A DNA stretch of 50,030 nt, from positions 1-50,030 of the forward strand of contig JASGCX010000021.1 of assembly GCA_030053925.1 (NCBI GenBank), given 5' to 3'. Origin of the DNA: Flavobacterium sp. GTDB taxonomy: Bacteria > Bacteroidota > Bacteroidia > Chitinophagales > Chitinophagaceae. The notes beneath the pieces are model-generated. The model was not told the DNA's origin. It made no database searches and saw only the letters and a program-made list of their open reading frames with translations. The position numbers and the translations under genes are program-made. Shown here one piece after another: positions 7,222 through 15,578 of the stretch (its first letter is position 1; each line of letters starts with the position of its first letter).

Positions 7222-7815
7222 ATGAATGAAACAAAAATAAAGCTTTCGGCAACCGAATTAGACTTAGTTACAAATGCTACAGTGCTTTTAACAAAGAATA
7301 CAATAATTGGCAAGGTAATTACTGCATTTGGTGCATTGGCAAGTGATATGCAAATAGCCGTAACCGCAAGCCATTTACCACAAAACGTACTATCGTCTAC
7401 ACCTAAAATAGCACGTGGCGAAAACTATTTGGGCTTGCCCTGGGTAATGTTAGACTATCCTAGGGTGTTTGCCAAGCAAGATGTATTTGCCATAAGAACA
7501 TTTTTTTGGTGGGGCAATTGTGTAAGCGTTACGCTACAATTGTATGGCATTTATCAGCAACAATTTCAAGCACAAATACTAAAGCAACTTAGTGCCAATG
7601 ATAACCAATGGTTACTTTGTTGCAACACACAAGATGCTTGGCAGCATCACTTTAAAGCTAGTAATTACAAGCCTTTCAGCCAATTTAGCCAACAAGAACT
7701 GGCGCAACTGCCATTTATAAAATTGGCAAAAAAAATCCCACTACAAGAGTGGGATACTATGAACGATTTTGTAAAATTATCTTTTGAAGCACTGTTACAA
7801 CTACTAGCTACCTAA
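7222..7815 (+). CDS. hypothetical protein
   Basis: A 197-residue protein without signal peptide or clear TM helices. It is rich in aromatic residues in the middle (LPWVMLDYPRVF, IRTFFWWGN) and Gln-rich afterwards (LYGIYQQQFQAQILKQL). I do not recognise the family. Codon use resembles that of core genes rather than of the adjacent R-M genes. It is divergent from the methyltransferase gene (48 bp gap) and converges with the next gene, overlapping it by 12 bp at the 3' end. The -7 box at 7210-7217 implies a very short or absent leader. Confidence 0.75.
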   Translation: MNETKIKLSATELDLVTNATVLLTKNTIIGKVITAFGALASDMQIAVTASHLPQNVLSSTPKIARGENYLGLPWVMLDYPRVFAKQDVFAIRTFFWWGNCVSVTLQLYGIYQQQFQAQILKQLSANDNQWLLCCNTQDAWQHHFKASNYKPFSQFSQQELAQLPFIKLAKKIPLQEWDTMNDFVKLSFEALLQLLAT

Positions 7816-8187
7816 GCGGTGAAACAGTTCTTTAATTTGGTATTCCCAAAGTTGGCTTTGGTCTTTAATTTCAGCCTTTTCGGCAAAATCGGATATTACC
7901 AAAATAGTTTGGTTTGAGATTTCAGTTTTTTCAATTCTAAACTCGAAGTACTCATTTTTATCGTAATGCAACCATCTGTAACGCACAAATTTGTCTTCAA
8001 CGCTATCAATAAATTCAGCTTTATCAGGTGCTTCACCATTCCACGTAAAACTATAAACGCCTTCCCACTCATCTACCTTATCTGCAAACCATTCTTGCAA
8101 ACCAGCAGGTGAACTTAAAAAACCGTATAAAATAGTTGGTGAGCATCTCACCGGAAATTCTAAAGTAAATAATTGTCTTTTGCTCAT
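7804..8187 (-). CDS. START-like / SRPBCC (AHSA1-type) domain protein
   Basis: A 127-residue small soluble protein that is all one START-like domain. FTLEFPVRCSPTILYGFLSSPAGLQEWFADKV is the typical opening (strand, helix, then W-F) of AHSA1/SRPBCC folds, which bind hydrophobic ligands or assist chaperones. The C-terminus ends in a helix (QLWEYQIKELFHRLG). Bacteroidota carry a compact START-like family of this length, so it looks complete. The ligand is unknown. Its 3' end overlaps the plus-strand gene before it by 12 bp. A possible upstream ORF (8187-8399) is judged spurious, leaving about 300 bases before ffh with only a promoter and a hairpin. Confidence 0.8.
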   Translation of the reverse strand: MSKRQLFTLEFPVRCSPTILYGFLSSPAGLQEWFADKVDEWEGVYSFTWNGEAPDKAEFIDSVEDKFVRYRWLHYDKNEYFEFRIEKTEISNQTILVISDFAEKAEIKDQSQLWEYQIKELFHRLGS

Positions 8188-8409
8188 TACAAAACGCTTT
8201 GTTCTACAACTAGTAGTGGTGCAATAATATCAAATAAAACATAGCAGCCAAATGTTTTTTTCAAATGTTTATAAGTTGCTAAAAAAGGAGGGGCTTCATT
8301 ACTTAAAAAAACAATTCTAACACTTATTATGACAGAATTTTGACAAATTGAGTTACTCATTTTTAAAACTAACTTATAGCCAATATTTACTTTAAACATG
8401 GTAAGCCAC

Positions 8410-8418
8410 TATATTTGC
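8410..8418 (+). promoter_or_regulatory. -7 promoter element upstream of ffh
   Basis: TATATTTGC is a full match to TAnnTTTGC. Transcription would start near 8425, giving a leader of about 60 bases before the ffh ATG. The hairpin at 8428-8452 would sit at the very 5' end of that leader. Confidence 0.45.
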
Positions 8419-8427
8419 AAGGCTTTT

Positions 8428-8458
8428 AAAGTGAACACCTAGGTTCACTTTTTTTTAT
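8428..8458 (+). terminator. hairpin plus U-run in ffh leader
   Basis: AAAGTGAAC and GTTCACTTT form a 9-bp stem with a 6-base loop, followed by a run of T (8448-8456). By form it is an intrinsic terminator on the plus strand, yet no plus-strand gene ends upstream and a good promoter box lies 10 bases before it. It may be an attenuator or a 5' stabilising hairpin for ffh, or it may end a very short RNA. Confidence 0.5.
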
Positions 8459-8483
8459 AGTGATTAATAGAAACTAGACAACT

Positions 8484-9821
8484 ATGTTCAACTCGTTAAG
8501 CGAAAAACTGGAAACTGCATTTAAGAACCTAAAAGGTGAAGCCAGAATTAATGACCTCAATATTGCCAATACGGTAAAAGATATTAGACGTGCATTGGTT
8601 GATGCCGATGTGAATTTTAAAATAGCCAAAGAATTTACCGACAAGGTAAAAGAAAAAGCAACAGGCGAAAAGGTAATTAATGCCATTAGCCCAGGCCAAT
8701 TGATGATTAAAATTGTGCAAGATGAACTTACCGAACTTATGGGCGGTAAAGAGGCCGATTTTAACATTACCGGCAACCCTGCGGTGATATTAATTGCTGG
8801 CTTACAAGGTAGTGGTAAAACCACTTTTACCGGTAAGCTTGCCACGTATCTTAAAACCAAAAAAGGCAAAAGCCCACTTGTAGTTGCTGCCGATATTTAC
8901 CGACCTGCAGCCATAGACCAACTAACCGTTTTGGCAGAGCAAATTGGTGTAGCTATTTACGCCGAACGTGAAAATAAAGATGCCGTTTCAATAGCACAAA
9001 ATGCCATTAAACATGCTAAGGCCAACAATAAAAATGTAGTAATTATAGATACTGCAGGCCGCCTTGCAGTAGACGAAGTAATGATGACCGAGGTAGCCAA
9101 TATTAAAGCGGCTGTAAACCCAACCGAAATTTTATTTGTGGTTGATGCCATGACAGGGCAAGATGCTGTGAACACCGCAAAAACCTTTAATGAACGCTTA
9201 AATTTTAGTGGCGTAGTACTTACCAAACTTGACGGCGATACACGTGGTGGTGCGGCTTTGTCTATTAAATACACGGTTAATAAACCTATAAAGTTTATGA
9301 GCAGTGGCGAGAAGATGGATACACTAGACATCTTTTACCCCGAGCGTATGGCGCAGCGTATTTTAGGCATGGGTGATATTACCAGTTTGGTAGAAAAAGC
9401 ACAAGAACAATTTAACGACGAACTAGCCAAACGCCTAGAAAAGAAAATACGCAAAAACCAATTTGACTTTCAAGATTTTTTAGACCAGTTGCAGCAGATA
9501 AAAAAGATGGGTAACTTGAAAGACTTGATGGGTATGCTTCCTGGTGTGGGCAAAGCTATTAAAGATGTAGAAGTAAACGATGATAGTTTTAAAGGTATTG
9601 AAGCCATTATTTTTAGTATGACACCCGCCGAACGTAGTAACCCAGACTTGTTAGATGCTAAACGTAAAACTCGTATAGCAAAAGGTAGCGGTAAAGATTT
9701 AAACGAGATAAATGCGTTTATGAAGCAGTTTGAGGAAATGAAAAAGATGATGAGCATGATGAACAAAATGCCACTTGGGCGCTTACCAGGTATGGGCGGT
9801 ATGCCAGGCATGAGAAGATAA
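8484..9821 (+). CDS. ffh: signal recognition particle protein Ffh (SRP54)
   Basis: A 445-residue GTPase of the signal recognition particle, which binds signal sequences of nascent membrane proteins and docks with FtsY. It has the N helical domain (1-85), then the G domain with P-loop GLQGSGKTT (about 108-116), DTAGR, TKLDGDTRGGAAL and the GMGD motif. The C-terminal M domain is Met-rich (EEMKKMMSMMNKMPLGRLPG). Length and architecture are normal. ATG 8484 opens with MFNSLSEKLE, the usual Ffh start. It is transcribed alone and ends at a strong bidirectional terminator at 9842-9879. Confidence 0.98.
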   Translation: MFNSLSEKLETAFKNLKGEARINDLNIANTVKDIRRALVDADVNFKIAKEFTDKVKEKATGEKVINAISPGQLMIKIVQDELTELMGGKEADFNITGNPAVILIAGLQGSGKTTFTGKLATYLKTKKGKSPLVVAADIYRPAAIDQLTVLAEQIGVAIYAERENKDAVSIAQNAIKHAKANNKNVVIIDTAGRLAVDEVMMTEVANIKAAVNPTEILFVVDAMTGQDAVNTAKTFNERLNFSGVVLTKLDGDTRGGAALSIKYTVNKPIKFMSSGEKMDTLDIFYPERMAQRILGMGDITSLVEKAQEQFNDELAKRLEKKIRKNQFDFQDFLDQLQQIKKMGNLKDLMGMLPGVGKAIKDVEVNDDSFKGIEAIIFSMTPAERSNPDLLDAKRKTRIAKGSGKDLNEINAFMKQFEEMKKMMSMMNKMPLGRLPGMGGMPGMRR

Positions 9822-9841
9822 TTGAAGAAGATGTAAACAAT

Positions 9842-9879
9842 AAAAACGCCTCGTGAAATTCAATTCACGAGGCGTTTTT
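9842..9879. terminator. bidirectional terminator between ffh and histidine kinase
   Basis: AAAAACGCCTCGTGAA (9842-9857) pairs with TTCACGAGGCGTTTTT (9864-9879), giving a 16-bp perfect stem with a 6-base loop, A-rich on one side and T-rich on the other. It serves the convergent ffh and histidine kinase genes. Confidence 0.92.
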
Positions 9880-9896
9880 GTATAAATAATGTATGC

Positions 9897-10946
9897 TTAA
9901 TCTCTTTTACTTTCTAGTGTAAAACCTATAGTAGTACCTACATCTAAAGTGCTACGCACATGAATAGATTGGTGATGTGCTTCAATAATATGCTTGCAAA
10001 TGGCTAAGCCTAAACCCGTGCCACCAACATCTCTGCTTCTTCCTCTATCGGTACGGTAAAATCTTTCAAAAATGCGAGGCAAATGTTCTTCAGAAATACC
10101 AATGCCATCATCACTAATTTCTACTAATACACGTTCATCATCGGCTTTATAAAAGCTAGCAGTGATAATGCCATTTTGTTTGCCGTATTTGGTAGCATTT
10201 TCTATCAAATTATTTACCACCTGTCTTATTTTTTCTTTATCTGCAAATACTGTTATTGGCGCTTCGCAACCCTTTTTTATAAACGATTTAATATTACATT
10301 GACTTGTTTTAATAGACAAAGTTTCGTACACTTCTTTTATCAATTCTTGAATAACAAAGTTTTGCTTGTATAAAGGCTGTTCACCACTTTCTAGCTTAGA
10401 AATTTCGTCTAAATCTTCCACTAAGTTTACCATACGTTCTACGTTTTTAGCGGCATTTTCTAAAAAACGTTTACTAATAGTTGGGTTTTCTAAAGCACCA
10501 TCTAGCAAAGAATCTACATAGCCTTGAATGGCAAAAATGGGCGTTTTAAATTCGTGTGCTAGGTTTTGCAAAAACTCTTTGCGGTACGCTTCATTGCTTT
10601 TCAATAAAGCAATTTCAGCACTTCGTTGTTTGGCCCATCGCTCTACATCTTCACTTACTTCATCAATACTTTTTTTGGGTAAAATGTATTTGTAGTAGGT
10701 TTCTTCGCGTTTGTTGGCTTTTGTTTGGTAAATGAATTTGTAAATGAGTTTTATTTTTCGGTAAATAAAAGACTCGAGTACAAAGCCTATTAAAAAATAG
10801 CTACCAACAAAAATGATGGCAGCGCTAATAACGCCAAACAGCCAATTGGTTTCTACAATAAAAAAAACAATACCAATAGGCACAGACAATAGTAAAGCGG
10901 TAAGCGCAGATAACTGCTTGGGAGATAAATTTTTGGTTGTAAACAT
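9897..10946 (-). CDS. sensor histidine kinase, PhoR-like
   Basis: A 349-residue membrane sensor kinase. Two adjacent TM helices (about 13-33 and 38-58) with almost no periplasmic loop are followed by a linker. The HisKA domain has phospho-acceptor His131 in NLAHEFKTP, and the ATPase domain shows NNLIENATKYG (N box), DDGIGI (G1), FERFYR (F box) and GGTGLGLAI (G2). The lack of a sensor loop suggests it senses membrane state or a partner, as in PhoR with Pst. It lies 85 bases behind the response regulator gene with a small inverted repeat between. The pair resembles PhoBR in sequence style, but no pst or pho genes are nearby, so the signal is not proven. Confidence 0.9.
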   Translation of the reverse strand: MFTTKNLSPKQLSALTALLLSVPIGIVFFIVETNWLFGVISAAIIFVGSYFLIGFVLESFIYRKIKLIYKFIYQTKANKREETYYKYILPKKSIDEVSEDVERWAKQRSAEIALLKSNEAYRKEFLQNLAHEFKTPIFAIQGYVDSLLDGALENPTISKRFLENAAKNVERMVNLVEDLDEISKLESGEQPLYKQNFVIQELIKEVYETLSIKTSQCNIKSFIKKGCEAPITVFADKEKIRQVVNNLIENATKYGKQNGIITASFYKADDERVLVEISDDGIGISEEHLPRIFERFYRTDRGRSRDVGGTGLGLAICKHIIEAHHQSIHVRSTLDVGTTIGFTLESKRD

Positions 10947-10948
10947 AA

Positions 10949-11022
10949 GCCCCTAACCCCTATAAGGGAATTTTTTTGATGATTGTTACTATAAACATAA
11001 GCTTTTAAACTTAATTAGGGGC
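10949..11022. repeat. small terminal inverted repeat element
   Basis: GCCCCTAA (10949-10956) is matched by TTAGGGGC (11015-11022), enclosing about 58 A+T-rich bases between the response regulator and kinase genes. A nested CCCCTATAAGGG-like palindrome follows the left arm. It resembles the short dispersed palindromes found between Bacteroidota genes. Effect on the regulator-to-kinase readthrough is unknown. Confidence 0.4.
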
Positions 11023-11031
11023 AAGCTGGCT

Positions 11032-11709
11032 TTATAATTCAAACTTATAGCCTACACCTTTTACGGTGGTAATACAATCTACATTTAGTTTTTGACGAAT
11101 TTTTCTGATGTGCACATCAATAGTTCTATCGCCTACAATTACTTCGGTACCCCATACCTGCGATAAAATTTCGTTTCGTAAAAATACTCGGCCTGGCTTA
11201 GAAGCCAATAAATACAATAGCTCGAACTCTTTTTTTGCAAGTATTACTTCGTTACCATCAATGGTAACTACAAATTTTACAGGGTCTATATTAATATTGC
11301 CAACAACTATTGTTTTGCCTTCATCTTTGTTCAATCTTCTAAACAAAGCATTTACACGGCTTATCAATACTTTTGGGCTTATTGGCTTATTTACATAATC
11401 ATCTGCACCTGTTTCTAAGCCTTTAATTTGCGAGGCTTCATCACTCATTGCAGTTAAAAAAATAATGAGGGTATCTTGAAAAGCAGGTAAACTTCTTAGT
11501 AGCTGACAAACTTCTACACCAGTTTTACGAGGCATCATTACATCCAAAATAATTAAATCTGGATTCAATAGTTTAGCCTGTGCTACCGCTTCGCTACCAT
11601 CTTTGGCGGTATAAATTTGGTAGCCCTCTTTGCTAAGGTTGTAGCTAACAATTTCCAAAATATCTGGTTCATCGTCAGCAATAAGAATTCGTTTTGTTTT
11701 TGGTTCCAT
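11032..11709 (-). CDS. response regulator, OmpR/PhoB family
   Basis: A 225-residue two-component response regulator paired with the downstream kinase. The receiver domain (7-120) shows the acidic pair Asp12-Asp13 in IADDEPD, phospho-acceptor Asp56 in IILDVMMP, and the Lys in YVNKPIS. The OmpR-type winged helix (about 130-225) contains LAKKEFELLYLLASKPGRVF and a recognition helix region DRTIDVHIRKIRQKL. ATG 11709 (MEPKTKRILI) is chosen over an upstream frame whose extra 17 residues have no family match. The role may be phosphate or envelope stress control; this is inferred from PhoB-like features only. Confidence 0.93.
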   Translation of the reverse strand: MEPKTKRILIADDEPDILEIVSYNLSKEGYQIYTAKDGSEAVAQAKLLNPDLIILDVMMPRKTGVEVCQLLRSLPAFQDTLIIFLTAMSDEASQIKGLETGADDYVNKPISPKVLISRVNALFRRLNKDEGKTIVVGNINIDPVKFVVTIDGNEVILAKKEFELLYLLASKPGRVFLRNEILSQVWGTEVIVGDRTIDVHIRKIRQKLNVDCITTVKGVGYKFEL

Positions 11710-11828
11710 CTTAACATTAAGTTTACACAAAAATAACTTTAAGCAATGGCATAATAGCACTTAATGGGCATTATGTAATTGTTAACAGTAAAACACACTA
11801 CTAGATAAGTAAAACACTTAACTGTCTG

Positions 11829-11837
11829 TATTTTTGC
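11829..11837 (+). promoter_or_regulatory. -7 promoter element
   Basis: TATTTTTGC matches TAnnTTTGC. It ends only 7 bases before ATG 11845, so either the message is leaderless or translation starts at the second ATG (11851), which also gives the cleaner signal peptide. Confidence 0.45.
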
Positions 11838-11844
11838 CATCATT

Positions 11845-14028
11845 ATGCGTATGACTAAGCTTTATCTCACCTTCTTAATATTACTTGCTGTAACTATTGC
11901 ACAAGCACAGTTTGTAATTAACATACCTAACGTGCCTTTAAACAGGCAGTTTTTTCATATAAAAATTGATGAGGCGCAGCAAAACATCATTCGCCTTACT
12001 AGCAATAACGATAGCACTTTAAAAGCTTCTAATGATGAAAGCATTAACCAACAATTGTATCAAATACTAAATAGACACATCAACAATTTGCAAGCAACAA
12101 TAGAACTTGACAGTGCCATTTCTGAAAATGATAAATTTATTTGGCTAAGAAGTATTGAAAACCTGCTTACAGACTTTACCAATTACTATAATCAACGTGC
12201 CATAAAAACCATCATGCTTGGCGATGTAATACTTGCTTACGAGCAATGTATGAAGCTACAGTTAAAAAGCAAATCTATAGCACCTGTAATAGCAGCTAAC
12301 GAACTAGAAGTGTCAAACATTTTAACCGGTAATTTAGCTTTTAAAAACAATATCGGCTTACAAGCCTGCAAAGATGAACTAGTATTAAAACAGTGCAAAC
12401 GCAGTCCTACAAAGGTTTTAAAAATTTTACAAGATAATTTACAAGTACCATTTGCAGATAGCTTAATTATTGCAGAAGCTTACCGAGACCAAGAAATGCT
12501 GTACAATTATGCCTCTGGCAATACGCCTTTGGGCAATAAAATTCAAACTGTTAACGAGCCCTTGGTAAAAACAATTGGTCTATTGGCTTTAATGAATTCT
12601 GGCCGGGTTTATTTTCCTTTTTTAGATGAATTGTACCGCAATAAAATTTCGCTTGATACACTTACAAAACTTAAAAACGACCCCGATGGTTATTACAAAC
12701 TGTTGGTAAAAACAGAAATAGACTATGCCAATAGAATGCAACATGGCGATACACCGTTGGTAAAAAAAGTATTGACCGAAAAACTAAAAGCTAAGGGCAT
12801 AGAAAACTATATTGATACCATTAATGGCTTGCACGATGAACGTAACGATGCAGTAAGGTTTAAACGCATTGAAAGGCTTACCCCTACTGAATTGTATTAC
12901 CTATGTGTACTAAGCGAAAGAGAAATTTATACAAGCAGTTACCTTGGTGTGTATAAGCGCATATTTGAACGCATGAGTGTACCAAGAGGCGATAGTTTGT
13001 TACAAGCGGTACATTACGATTATTACAAGAAGTTTTTAAAAATGGCTTCTGCCTATAACACACTTACTGACTTTTTAAAGCGCATGGACGACAACGAAGC
13101 CAAGACCATGATGCGTAATTTTGTTACAGGCCTAGAAACCGCAAAAACACTAGAAGATGCAGTGGATGTAGCAGATAGTTATGCTAGCATTGTAGACCCT
13201 AAATTGCAAAAATTAATACTTGAGCAAGTTCAAAAAAATCTTGCAAATGCAACAGCAAAAGAAAATGCAAGAGGTGAAAATATTTACAACCTGCTCAACA
13301 CTATTTTCCTATCAATGGATTCTGCCAATAAAATAGATGTAAGCCAAAAGCTAGGTATTAATCCTGTATTTAAAATGCCAATTGCATTGCTTAAAGACAG
13401 TAGCAACCGCATTATTATTCAGCAGTTTTTTTACGGCGATAAAGATGGCAATAACGTGTTTAACGCCTTTTTAGCCAATTTTAGAAATGCCAATTGGAAA
13501 ATAATTAATAAGCCAGAATGGGTAGAAGTAAAATCTGCCATAGGCACGCCTATTACCATTTACGCTAACAAGCCGCTAGATGAACTGCAAGATTTAGATG
13601 CACAAGCACAAGCACATTTAGGCAACTATTTAGACTCGCTACAACTACCGCCAACAGTGGTTATTCACCGTGGGCACAGCTATTTTGTAAAAAGCACTAT
13701 TAACCAGTTACCTGCATCGGCCAAGATAGTATTACTAGGTAGCTGCGGTGGTTACCAAAGCTTAAACGATGTACTAAAACGTACCACACAAGCACAAATT
13801 ATTTCATCGAAACAAGTGGGTACAAGTCTTATAAACCAAGGCTTAATTAATAAAATTACCAACGAATTACGCAATGGTAGAGACTTGAATTGGATACAAT
13901 TATGGAAGATTTTTGAAACCCATTTTACTGGTGAAAATAAAGAGAAATTTGATGACTATATACCACCGCATAAAAACCTTGGCGCTATATTTATAATGGC
14001 TTACAATAAAGCCAATGAGATGCAATAA
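11845..14028 (+). CDS. secreted protein of unknown function with caspase-like His/Cys blocks
   Basis: A 727-residue protein with an N-terminal signal peptide (TKLYLTFLILLAVTIAQAQ), probably periplasmic or outer-membrane associated. The long middle part (about 40-570) is helical and has no family I recognise. Near the C-terminus (residues about 605-640) is TVVIHRGHSYF followed about 20 residues later by KIVLLGSCGGYQS. A hydrophobic strand ending in H-x-G-H and a second strand ending in S-C-G-G is the layout of the His-Cys dyad in clan CD peptidases (caspase, gingipain, CHAT). That is inference from pattern only. It stands alone, diverging from the response regulator. It may start at the second ATG, 11851. 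Confidence 0.7.
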   Translation: MRMTKLYLTFLILLAVTIAQAQFVINIPNVPLNRQFFHIKIDEAQQNIIRLTSNNDSTLKASNDESINQQLYQILNRHINNLQATIELDSAISENDKFIWLRSIENLLTDFTNYYNQRAIKTIMLGDVILAYEQCMKLQLKSKSIAPVIAANELEVSNILTGNLAFKNNIGLQACKDELVLKQCKRSPTKVLKILQDNLQVPFADSLIIAEAYRDQEMLYNYASGNTPLGNKIQTVNEPLVKTIGLLALMNSGRVYFPFLDELYRNKISLDTLTKLKNDPDGYYKLLVKTEIDYANRMQHGDTPLVKKVLTEKLKAKGIENYIDTINGLHDERNDAVRFKRIERLTPTELYYLCVLSEREIYTSSYLGVYKRIFERMSVPRGDSLLQAVHYDYYKKFLKMASAYNTLTDFLKRMDDNEAKTMMRNFVTGLETAKTLEDAVDVADSYASIVDPKLQKLILEQVQKNLANATAKENARGENIYNLLNTIFLSMDSANKIDVSQKLGINPVFKMPIALLKDSSNRIIIQQFFYGDKDGNNVFNAFLANFRNANWKIINKPEWVEVKSAIGTPITIYANKPLDELQDLDAQAQAHLGNYLDSLQLPPTVVIHRGHSYFVKSTINQLPASAKIVLLGSCGGYQSLNDVLKRTTQAQIISSKQVGTSLINQGLINKITNELRNGRDLNWIQLWKIFETHFTGENKEKFDDYIPPHKNLGAIFIMAYNKANEMQ

Positions 14029-14077
14029 CTTGCTGAAAGATTAGGCTGAACTTGTTTACAATTAATTAGTACAAATT

Positions 14078-14434
14078 ATGGATGTAGAATCTTTAAGAGA
14101 TTATTGCCTAGATAAGGCGTTTGTAGAAGAAGGCTTTCCTTTTGGACCCAATACCTTGGTGTTTAAAGTAGGCGGCAAATTATTTTTACTAATAAGCCTC
14201 GACAGCGAAGACTTTAGGTTTAATGTAAAATGTCATCCAGACAGAATAGAACAATTACGGGCCGATTTTGACTGTGTGCAACCTGGTTTTCATCAAAACA
14301 AAAAGCATTGGAACACCATTGTACCAGATGGTTCGGTAAGCAATAAGCAATTACAACAATGGATAGATGAATCGTATGAGTTGGTATTTGATGGCTTATC
14401 TAAAAAAATGAAAAATAGTTTAACACAACAATAA
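14078..14434 (+). CDS. MmcQ/YjbR family protein
   Basis: A 118-residue single-domain protein of the MmcQ/YjbR family (CyaY-like fold, often annotated as DNA-binding). The conserved run is visible: ESLRDYCLDKAFVEEGFPFGPNTLVFKV, then KLFLL, then FNVKCHPDRIEQLR, then HWNTIV near residue 88 and a C-terminal helix with SYELV. It is complete. Its stop overlaps the start of the acetyltransferase gene by one base (TAATG), so the two are translationally coupled. Physiological role is not known. Confidence 0.9.
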   Translation: MDVESLRDYCLDKAFVEEGFPFGPNTLVFKVGGKLFLLISLDSEDFRFNVKCHPDRIEQLRADFDCVQPGFHQNKKHWNTIVPDGSVSNKQLQQWIDESYELVFDGLSKKMKNSLTQQ

Positions 14435-14877
14435 TGCTACTACGCCAAGCAACTACCGCAGATATTGCACAAATACAAATAGTACGCAATGCTGTAAAAG
14501 AAAACACTTTATCGAACCCCGCATTGGTAACCGATGCAGACTGCGAAGAATTTATAACCAAAAGGGGTAAAGGTTGGGTATTTGAAATTAATAATAGCGT
14601 TGTAGGCTTTGCCATTGCAGACTTACAAGACCACAATATTTGGGCCCTATTTATACATCCTGATTTTGAGAAAAAAGGCATAGGCAAGCAACTACACAAC
14701 ACTATGCTTGACTGGTATTTTAGCCAAACACAAACAACCGTATGGCTTGGCACTGCACCCAATACAAGGGCTGCCAATTTTTATAAACTAATGGGCTGGA
14801 TAGAAGTAGGCATGAATGGCACTAAAGAACTGAAATTTGAAATGACACACAAGCAATGGCAACAGCTAAAGTTTTAA
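14434..14877 (+). CDS. GNAT family N-acetyltransferase
   Basis: A 147-residue acetyltransferase of the GNAT superfamily, transferring acetyl from acetyl-CoA to an unknown amine. Motif A is clear: NIWALFIHPDFEKKGIGKQLHNTMLDW (about 67-93) with the pyrophosphate-binding K-x-G-I-G-K-x-L loop. Motif B-like NTRAANFYKLMGW (109-121) follows. It starts at the ATG overlapping the YjbR-family stop. The substrate cannot be predicted from sequence. Confidence 0.9.
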   Translation: MLLRQATTADIAQIQIVRNAVKENTLSNPALVTDADCEEFITKRGKGWVFEINNSVVGFAIADLQDHNIWALFIHPDFEKKGIGKQLHNTMLDWYFSQTQTTVWLGTAPNTRAANFYKLMGWIEVGMNGTKELKFEMTHKQWQQLKF

Positions 14878-15089
14878 CAGGCATGTTATGTGTATGTTGC
14901 TTTTATGTGGCCTGTATTGTAAACCTTTTTTTGAAGATGCAGATTAGAACCATAAAATTTTTACTTACTACAGCACTATACATGTAGGGCGTAATGCTAT
15001 GAAAGAACATCTCGTAAAAAAATTTACCTTAGACAAATGTAAATTACATACTTTCGCTTTTGCTAATTATTTTAGTTAAACTTGTTTTT

Positions 15090-15575
15090 ATGACATATAC
15101 TGCATCTACAATTGCTTTAAAGTTTGTGAAACTTGGTATTGAGTATGAGTTACCTGTAACACAAATGAAACTTCAAAAAATGCTATATTTTGCACAAGGA
15201 ATTCATCTTGTGCTTAATGACAGAAAACCTTTATTTGAAGAATCTTTTCAGGCGTGGAAATACGGACCAGTAATACCACAAATATATCATCAATATAAAT
15301 TTTATGGTAGTCAGCCAATATTAGATACCGAACTATTGATAATATTTAATAATAATGAAGCCATAATTGAAAATTTAGACACAGCAGCTAAAAAAACAAT
15401 TGAATTTACTTGGGAAAACACGAAAGATATAGATGCTATTAGGCTATCAAATTGGACTCATAATTCCGGCTCACCGTGGTCAAAACATTATGTTCCTGGT
15501 GCAACTGATTTGGTTATTCCAAATGAAGAAATAGCAGACTATTTTTCACGTTTTTTAGTAAAGCAAGAAAATTAA
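15090..15575 (+). CDS. Panacea (DUF4065/SocA-like) domain protein, putative antitoxin
   Basis: A 161-residue Panacea-domain protein. The hallmark YTASTIALKFVKLGIEY is followed by VTQMKLQKMLYFAQG (residues about 25-40), then FQAWKYGPVIPQIY and WSKHYVPG. In toxin-antitoxin systems Panacea proteins neutralise very varied toxins, including membrane-active ones. The start is ATG 15090, at the family's usual N-terminus; an upstream TTG frame from 15060 adds ten unrelated residues. It lies 3 bases before a small membrane protein gene, the classic antitoxin-toxin layout. The pair is A+T-rich and ends at attC-like site B. The 212 bases upstream (14878-15089) show no gene; a TACTTTCGC near 15051 could be a poor -7 box. 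Confidence 0.87.
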   Translation: MTYTASTIALKFVKLGIEYELPVTQMKLQKMLYFAQGIHLVLNDRKPLFEESFQAWKYGPVIPQIYHQYKFYGSQPILDTELLIIFNNNEAIIENLDTAAKKTIEFTWENTKDIDAIRLSNWTHNSGSPWSKHYVPGATDLVIPNEEIADYFSRFLVKQEN

Positions 15576-15578
15576 CAA

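Noticed and set aside
8187..8399. A 70-codon minus-strand frame overlapping the start of the START-like gene.
   Set aside because: No domain, odd composition, and it overlaps the leader region with a promoter box on the other strand; an unlikely gene.
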